Shown: positions 57,389-64,000 of the stretch, piece after piece
How the letters are laid out: each line of letters starts with the position of its first letter
How positions within the stretch are numbered: position 1 is the stretch's first letter
Assembly: GCF_011386835.1 (NCBI RefSeq)
Contig: NC_088801.1
Span: 20,322,824 to 20,386,823, forward strand
Direction: 5' to 3'
DNA from: Chrysemys picta bellii
Taxonomy: Eukaryota > Chordata > Testudines > Emydidae
Length of the DNA stretch: 64,000 bases
Program-made: the position numbers and the translations under genes
The notes under the pieces: generated by a model
The model's database searches: none
What the model was told of the DNA's origin: nothing
The model's input: only the letters and a program-made list of their open reading frames with translations

Positions 57389-57849
57389 TTAAGGTTGCAA
57401 AGCCAATCGCTCAAAAGTTAGGAAGTGCCAGAATTAAGGTTGCCCATGAAACTTTATTTGGGCCTGTCGTGGGATGACTGGCCCTGCAAGAAAGGGAGGA
57501 GGGTCCAGTGCACCTGGACTGATTAGCTGCTGCCTAGCTGGGTTTATCACAAGGTACCAGTGCCTTATAAAGGGGGAGAGCTGCAGGCAAGGTGGCAGAT
57601 ACCTGCAGATGCTGCAGGATGTAAGAAGGCAACAGCTTTGTTTACTACACAACCACAATTCATTCCCAGAGTACCATCCATGCTGTGGACTGAATGAGGC
57701 AGGGTCCTGTGTTAAATACAGTATGTGATCATGTAATTAAAGACAATGTAATCATAATGCATATGCCCAAAGCGGCTGAATTAAGTTTGCATTGGCAAAC
57801 TTAATTCTGGCATTGCCTAACGTTTGAATGCTTGATTTTGCAACCTTAA
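57389..57849. mobile_element. piggyBac-like MITE with TTAA ends and ~57-bp TIRs
   Basis: Outer TTAA at 57389-57392 and 57846-57849, followed inward by inverted GGTTGCAAA... repeats that stay alignable for about 57 bp (GTTAGG(A/C)A(G/A)TGCCAGAATTAAG). TTAA duplications and TIRs are the signature of piggyBac-type elements. The interior is about 350 bp and non-coding; a TATAAAGGGGGAGAGCTG sequence near 57567 is TATA-box-like. Confidence 0.75.
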
Positions 57850-57890
57850 CACATTTCTTTTAACATAGTTTTTAAATGTAAGTTGCTAAC

Positions 57891-58090
57891 TGTGACGGGT
57901 TACCCCCCCTGGGGTGCCACTTGGAACTGGGGTACCACTGAACCTGCCTGACCCACCAGCCTGGGCTCCCTTTCACACTGTGGTGCTGTGATAAATTGCT
58001 AAGCTCTACAAGCTTGCTCTTTCACCAGCATACACACAAGTAGGGACACACCCAGCTGCAGCACTATGCACACAGGTTCTTTAACCAGAA
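57891..58090 (+). mobile_element. LTR fragment
   Basis: Begins TGTGACGGGTTACCCC and includes ACCACTGAACCTGCCTGACC and AGCCTGGGCTCCC, paralleling the start of the solo LTR at 32531. Cut off at about 58090 where LINE sequence begins, so it is either truncated or was invaded by the LINE. Confidence 0.6.
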
Positions 58091-59250
58091 TGCCTTGAAT
58101 GCCTGGTACTAAATGAGGATATCGATATAATAGGCATCACAGAAACTTGGTGGAATGAGGGTAATCAATGAGACACAGTAATACCAGGATACAAAATATA
58201 TCGGAAGGACAGAATAGGTTGTACTGGAATGGGGAGTGGCACTATATGTGACAGAAAGCGTAGAGTCAAATGCAGTAAAAATCTTAAATGAACCAAACTG
58301 TACCATAGAATCTCTATGGATAGTAATTCCATGCTTTAATAATAATATAGCAATAGGGAAATATTACCGACCACCTGACCAGGATGACTGTGGAATGCAC
58401 AGGTTGATTAGAGAGGCTATAAAAATAAAAAAAACTCAGTTGAAATCCCCCATTATTATTATCTCCATATTGACTGGGTACATCTCACCTCAGGATGGGA
58501 TGCAGAGATAAAGTTTCTTGACACCTTAAATAACTGCTTCTTGGAGCTGCTAGGATCTGGTCGAAGAGGTGAATATAGCTGAACCACTTGGTAACAGTGA
58601 CCATAACACAATAAAATTTAACATCCCTGTGGAGGTGTGGGGGAAATACCAAAGCAAGCCCACCATGGTAGCATTTAATTTCAGAAAGGGGAACAACACA
58701 AAAATGAGGAAGTTAATGAACAGAAATGAAAAGGTACAGGGCCCATAGTGAAATCCCTGCAAGCTGCATGGAAACTTTTTAAAGACACCATAATAGAGAC
58801 TCAATTTAAATGTATACACTACATTAAAAAACATAGCAAGAAGACCAAAAAATTACCACCCTGGCTAAACAACAAAGTAAAAGAAGCATTTAGAGGCAAA
58901 AAGACATCCTTTAAAATGTGAAAGTTAAATCCTATTGAGGAAAGTAGAAAGGAGCAAATGAAGTGTAATATAATTAGGAAGGACAAAAAAGAATTTGAAG
59001 AACAGCTAGCCAAAGACTCAAAAAGTAAGTACCTCAGAAACAGGAAGCCTGCTAAACAACCAGTGGGCCACTGGACGATTGAGATGCTAAAATATCACTC
59101 AAGGAAGATAAAGCCATTGAGGAGAAACTAAATGAATTCTTTGCATTGGTCTTCATGGCTGAGGATGGGAGGGAGATTCCCACACCTGAGCCATGCTTTT
59201 TAGGTGACAAATCTGAGGAACTGTCCCAAATTGAGGTGTCATTAGAGGAG

Positions 59251-59310
59251 GTTTTGAAACAAATAGTAATAAGTCACCAGGTTTTGAAATAAATAGTAAT
59301 AAGTCACCAG
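59251..59310 (+). repeat. 30-bp tandem duplication inside the LINE
   Basis: Units 59251-59280 and 59281-59310 differ by one base (GAAAC versus GAAAT). The duplication is in frame in length (10 codons), but the surrounding frame is already broken. Confidence 0.9.
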
Positions 59311-60184
59311 GACCAGATGGTATTCACCTAAGAGTTCTGAAGGAACTCAGATGTGAAATTGCAGAACTACTAACTGTAGTCTGTAACCTATTATTTAAAT
59401 CAGCTTCTGTATCACATGACTGGAGGATAGCTAATGTGACACCAATCCTTAAAAAAGGCTCCAAAGGCAACCCTGGCAATTACAGGCCAGTAAGACTAAC
59501 TTCAGTACCAGGCAAATTTGTTGAAATTATAGTAAAGAATAGAATTATCAGACACATAGATGAACATGATTTGTTGGGGAAGAGTCTACATGGTTTTTGT
59601 AAAGGGAAATCATGCCTCACCAATCTACTAGAATTCTTTGAGGGGGTCAACAAACATGTGGACAAGGGGGATCCAGTGGATATAGTGTACTTAGATTTTC
59701 ACAAAGCCTTTGACAAGGTCCCTCAGCAAAGGATCTTAAGCAAAGTAAGCTATCATGGGATAAGAGTTAAGGTCCGCTCATGGATCAGCAACTGGTTAAA
59801 AGAAAAGAAACAAAGGGTAGGAATAAATGGTCAGTTTTCAGAATGGAGAGATATAAATAGTGGTGTCCCCTAGGGGCCTGTCCTGGGATCAGTCCTATTC
59901 AATATATTCATAAACGATCTGGAAAAAAGGGGTAAACAATGAGGTGACAAAATTTGCAGATGATACTGAACTACTCAAGATAGTTAAGTCCAAAACAGAC
60001 TGCAAAGAGTTACAATGGGCTCTCACAAAACTGGATGACTGGGCAACAAAATGGCAGATGAAATTCAATGTTGATAAATGCAAAGTAATGCACATTGGAA
60101 AATATAATCCCAACTGTACATATAAAATGATGGGGTCTAAATTAGCTGTTATCACTCAAGAAAGATCTTGGAGTCATTGTAGAT

Positions 60185-60909
60185 CAGGGGCAGGCAAACT
60201 TTTTGGCCTGAGGACCACATCGGGTTTCCAAAATTGTATGGAGGGCCGGTTAGTGGAGGCTGTGCCTCCCACAACAGCTAGGTGTGGCCTGGCCCCGCCC
60301 CCTATCTGACCTCTCCTGCTTCTCGCCCCCTGACAGCCCCCCAGGGACTCCTGCCTCATCCAACCCCCCATTCCCTGTCCTCTGACTGCCCCCGGAACCC
60401 CTGCCCCTGACTGCCCCCCGCTGCCCCATCCAACCCCCCTTCTCCTTCCTGACTGCCCCCTGGGGCCTCCTGCCCCCATTCAACCCCCCTATTCCCTGCC
60501 CTCTGACCACCCCGATGCCTATCTACCCCCCCGCCCCCTGACCACCACCCCAAGCTCCCCTGCCCTCTACACAACCCCCCCACTCCCTGCCCCCTTACCG
60601 TGCTTCCTGGAGCACTGGTGACTGGTGGTGCTACAGCTGTGCCGCCCAGAGCACCAGGACAGGCAGCTACACTGCCTGGCTGGAGCCAGCCACGCCACCA
60701 TGCAGCACAGAGCACCGGATCAGGCCCCGGGTCTGCAGCTGTGCTGCCCCAGGAGCTTGCAGCCCCGGTGGAGCGAGCTAAGGCCACAGGGAAGGGGGAA
60801 CAGCAGGGGAAGGGCCGGGGGATAGCCTCCCGGGCCAGGAGCTCAGGGGCCAGGCAGGAAGGTCCCGTGGTCTGGATGTGGCCTGCGGGCCGTAGTTTGC
60901 CCACCTCTG
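60185..60909. mobile_element. hAT MITE inserted in the LINE reverse transcriptase
   Basis: Ends CAGGGGCAGGCAAACTTT and, inverted, CAGAGGTGGGCAAACTACGG; perfect 8-bp duplication TTGTAGAT (60177-60184 and 60910-60917). LINE coding reads GVIVD before and SSLKT after the element, so its removal with one duplication rejoins the frame. The C-rich interior (60300-60600, CCCCTGACTGCCCCCC-like units) gives long open frames without domains. 725 bp, non-autonomous. Confidence 0.93.
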
Positions 60910-61719
60910 TTGTAGATAGTTCTCTGAAAACATCCATTCAATGTGCAGCGGCAGTCAAAAAAGCAAACAGAATGTTGGGAATCCCTAAGAAAGGGATAGA
61001 TAATAAGACAGAAAATATCATATTGCCTCTATCTAAATCCATGGCACACCCACATCTTGAATACTGTATGCAGATATGGTCTCCCCATCTCAAAAAAGAT
61101 ATATTGGAATTGGAAAAGATTCAGAAAAGGGCAACAAAAATGATTAGAGGTATGGAACCGCTTCCGTATGAGGAGAGATTAATAAAACGGAGACTTTTCA
61201 GCTTGGAAAAGAGATGACATGGGGGGGGGATATGATAGAGGTTTATAAAATTATGATTGATGTAAAGAAAGTAAATAAGGAACTGTGATTTATTCCTTCT
61301 CATAACATAAGAACTAGGGGTCACCAAATGAAATTAATAGGCAGCAGGTTTAAAACAAACAGAAGGAAGTATTTCTTCACACAATGCACAGTCAACCTGT
61401 GAAACTCCTTGCCAGAGTATGGTATGAAGGCCAAGAGTATAACAGGGTTAAAAAAAGAACTAGATAAATTAATGGAGGATAGGTCCATCAATGGCTATTA
61501 GCCAGGATGGGCAGGGATGCAAAACCATGCTCTGAAGCATCCCTAGCCTCTGTTTGTCAGAAGTTGAAAATGGGCAACAGGGAATGGGTCACTTGATGAT
61601 TACCTGTTCTGTTCATTCCTTCTGAAGCATCTGGGATTAGCCACTGTCAGAAGACAGGATGCTGGGCTTGATGGACCATTGATTTGACCCAGAATGGTTG
61701 TTCTTACGCTCTTCTGATT

Positions 61720-64000
61720 CTGAGGAGCTGATTCTGCAAGATGCTGAGACCCCCCCACCCAAAGCCCCCTGAAATCAATGTCAATGAAAGGATCTCAGCA
61801 CTGTGTAGGATCAGGCTATAACTGCTCAATAAGACACACTGGATGCTTTACTAGTTTGCTATATTTTTTGGTGCTTGTGGCTTCTTGTGCTTCTTTTAGT
61901 TTCTTGTTTGTTTGCCCCATCTGTTTTTCCGGATCAGCATAACTTTCTCTTAATTTCTCAACCTTTATCATATGTTCAAGTTTACTAAAGCATTTTTGTA
62001 TGGGGGTTCTCCTTCTCCTGGGAGCTGGGCCTTCTGTGTTGTGTTCACGGGTCTGCTACAGGCTTTTCATGACCTCAAACAAGTCACTTAGGCAATAGTT
62101 TCAATATTGGGTCTCTAAAATTATTTAAATTCAAGGGGGTCTGCATAGGCACAGTTTCTGCCAGACTGTATAATGTTCAAGGTCAAACCTTAGTTCCGCC
62201 AGCCCTCCAATAGCCCTGCTTTTTTGGTAAGTACTATTGGTACTTGAGTTAACTTTGTTTTCAAGTACATACCTAAATTTCCTGCAGTACTATGTCTTTT
62301 TCCTTTACTTTCTGCTATTGCTGTTACTGGTGTCCCTTCCCTTTCTGTCAATGGTTTTAGAGCCCATCCTGCGAGGTGTTGAGATTCCTCAGGTCCCTTA
62401 TTTCAGAGAGTATCAACACCTTTCAGGAGTCACCCAGCACCATTCAGGATCAGGCCCTTGGACTACACAATCTTCTTTTAAGGGAAGTGGTGGAAACCCT
62501 ATCATTTAAGGCATTTAAAACTACACTGGATGGCTGAACAGCACAGTAGAAAATACACCACAAAAAGCAATCCCACAGTATTATGGAAATAGGTCCTCTC
62601 GATCTTCATCTATCTTTAACACTTGTCCTCCTCTGCTCCTCCCTTTCTTTTCAGTCAAACCATACAAAATTGAAATTTGAAAGAGTGAGACATAAATTTG
62701 TATACAACACTGTCATTTTGTTTATTTTTTCAACTGAAAAGCACTTTCCTCTTTTTCCGTTAAGAAAATTGAGCTTCCAAGAACTTGATGTGCAAACTTC
62801 CTTTTTATATCCTGCAAAATTGAGTATGCTGAATGAAACTGAAAGATAAAGATGTATTTTTTGACTATGATCAAACTAAAGCAATTTTAGACTCATTTAG
62901 CATCCGAGGAACACAAGGAATTCAATCCACAATGGCTGCCAGAAGCACCAGTTACAAATATATATATTTTTAATCCATTGATCATGGATCTTTATCAAAG
63001 TCAAAAGCAGTTACCGCCAGTGCTTCAGCCTCAAATTTTGATATGCAAGACTTTGAAATAATCAATATATATAAGTAAATATGATCTGGATATTTAGGTT
63101 AACTGGATTGTGAGTTACTATACATTTTGAATTCTTTCTTTGGCTAAATAAAAGTGGTCAGAATATTTTTTTTAAAGCAGCATAGTAATTATTTAGTTCA
63201 CCTTTTTATTACCCAAAGATTAGTAAATGAATTTTCTTAAAACTTTTCCTCAAAATGCCATAGAGTGGAAGCCAAGTATGGAAAAGTTCAACCATGAGTG
63301 AATTTTCAAAAAGTTGTGAGTGACTGAAAGTTCATGTTTTAATGGAAACAATTTTGCAACATTAACTATAATGGTCATTTCCCACTATTTTTGCCATGTA
63401 TTGAATAATAGGTTTATTTGAAAATGCAGTGTTAGTCCCTTCAGAGTTTTAACACTGTGCTGAAAATCAAGCTGTACTGTAATTAAAGGAAATCTACTGT
63501 ATACATTAAAGAGATTAGAGGAAAGACTGCTATGCCTTTAGCATAATTGAATGGTGGTTTTCAGCTGATTTGTAGTGGAAGCCTGCACACTTACTTATAA
63601 GTATACGTGAATGTCTGATATAAATGCATTCTGTGTTTCCACTACAAAGAACCATCTCTTTGCTGATGCCACAAAAACCATCCACTGTGCTGATTTAAGA
63701 ACTTAGGAAGTATGAACCTAGAACGAGGAAACCACATGTAGTGGCTATATTTGTCTTTATTTTAATTAGAAATTGTTCCTTCTTGTCTCCATTTTCTCTC
63801 AGTATTCTCTAGCTCTTCTTAAAATTTGTACCCTGTATACTGCTTGTTCATACTGCAGCCATTTTGTATTTCTCATTTGTTGGTGAGAAAATATTCTGTC
63901 AAAAATCCTTTATTGCCATGGACTTTCTTAACCTAAATTGCCTACTCATTTTTTTATGGAATGTCCTAGCAGCACATGTACCATTGTTGCATTTTTCTTC
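61720..64000. other. Stretch without recognised genes; foldback relics at the left
   Basis: At 61725-61820 CTGATTCTGCAAGATGCTGAG...GATCTCAGCACTGTGTAGGATCAGGC is a foldback unit, and a similar one ends near 62455. The rest (62500-64000) is AT-rich and featureless. No exon, RNA gene or transposon terminus recognised. Confidence 0.5.

Larger units (their letters stand above)
58095..61712 (+). mobile_element. CR1/L2-like LINE, about 2.9 kb without a nested insertion, degenerate
   Basis: From the 5' side: endonuclease remnant (IIGITETWWNE near 58120-58155); RT with NYRPVRLTS, LDFHKAFDKVPQQ and a GVP box at 59436-59873; KFADDTELL (59946-59975) with its YxDD-type aspartates intact; then, after the nested hAT, PHLEYCMQIWSP and LEKIQKRATKMIRGME (to 61217). 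The 3' end (61520-61712) matches the common tail seen inverted at 37141-37330. Many stops and frameshifts, so inactive. It also contains a 30-bp tandem duplication at 59251-59310. Confidence 0.9.

Noticed and set aside
60174..60937. Gly-rich minus-strand and Pro/Ala-rich plus-strand frames inside the LINE
   Set aside because: They are the C-rich interior of the nested hAT MITE; the only meaningful coding here is the interrupted reverse transcriptase.

Overview
The window is vertebrate nuclear DNA, most likely from a cryptodiran turtle. It is AT-rich and intron/intergenic-like, with a single sharp CpG island. Its repeats are those expected in turtle genomes: CR1 LINEs, a CR1/L2-like LINE, a tRNA-derived Pol III SINE with the cryptodire-type head and tail, many hAT MITEs, Harbinger-like foldback MITEs, an LTR with a 5-bp target duplication, and old MIR-type SINE relics. 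There are no bacterial-type operons, CRISPR arrays or rRNA genes.

Only one host protein-coding gene can be supported. It lies on the minus strand at about 24.62 to 23.21 kb and encodes a small bHLH transcription factor of the PARAXIS/scleraxis (TCF15/SCX) family. Exon 1 (24624-24190) lies in the CpG island, holds the whole bHLH domain and ends at a consensus splice donor. A 948-bp intron leads to a predicted 10-codon last exon (23241-23209). The predicted protein is 155 aa. It combines a paraxis-like bHLH with a scleraxis-like C-terminus and lacks the N-terminal block I know from both TCF15 and SCX, so it may be a third family member. This is the most interesting item in the window.

Layout: 0-4.3 kb, AT-rich DNA with a hAT MITE, a GC-rich minisatellite-bearing repeat and a Harbinger-like MITE. 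4.3-12.4 kb, mostly unannotatable DNA. 12.4-14.2 kb, Pol III SINE, a short TIR element, an LTR-like element and a MITE fragment. 14.2-21 kb, sparse old repeats. 21-25.1 kb, the bHLH gene with its probable 3' UTR and CpG island. 25.5-29.3 kb, hAT MITEs, a striking 235-bp inverted repeat pair, a short retroposon and a second Harbinger-like MITE. 31-39.7 kb, a (GT)n(AC)n hairpin microsatellite, hAT elements, a solo LTR and nested MITEs. 40.4-40.8 kb, a diverged ~60-bp tandem repeat. 41.4-42.0 kb, CR1. 44.9-51.1 kb, MITEs and a 1.2-kb TIR element. 53.4-57.8 kb, mixed CR1/L2 debris, a 2-kb CR1 and a piggyBac-like MITE. 57.9-61.7 kb, an LTR fragment and a 3.6-kb CR1/L2-like LINE split by a hAT element. 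61.7-64 kb, nothing recognised.

The lone bHLH gene inside some 60 kb of otherwise gene-free DNA fits the developmental-regulator pattern of a CpG-island promoter in a gene-poor landscape. Repeat family names rest on memory of motifs and on terminal repeats and target duplications read directly; no database search was run.
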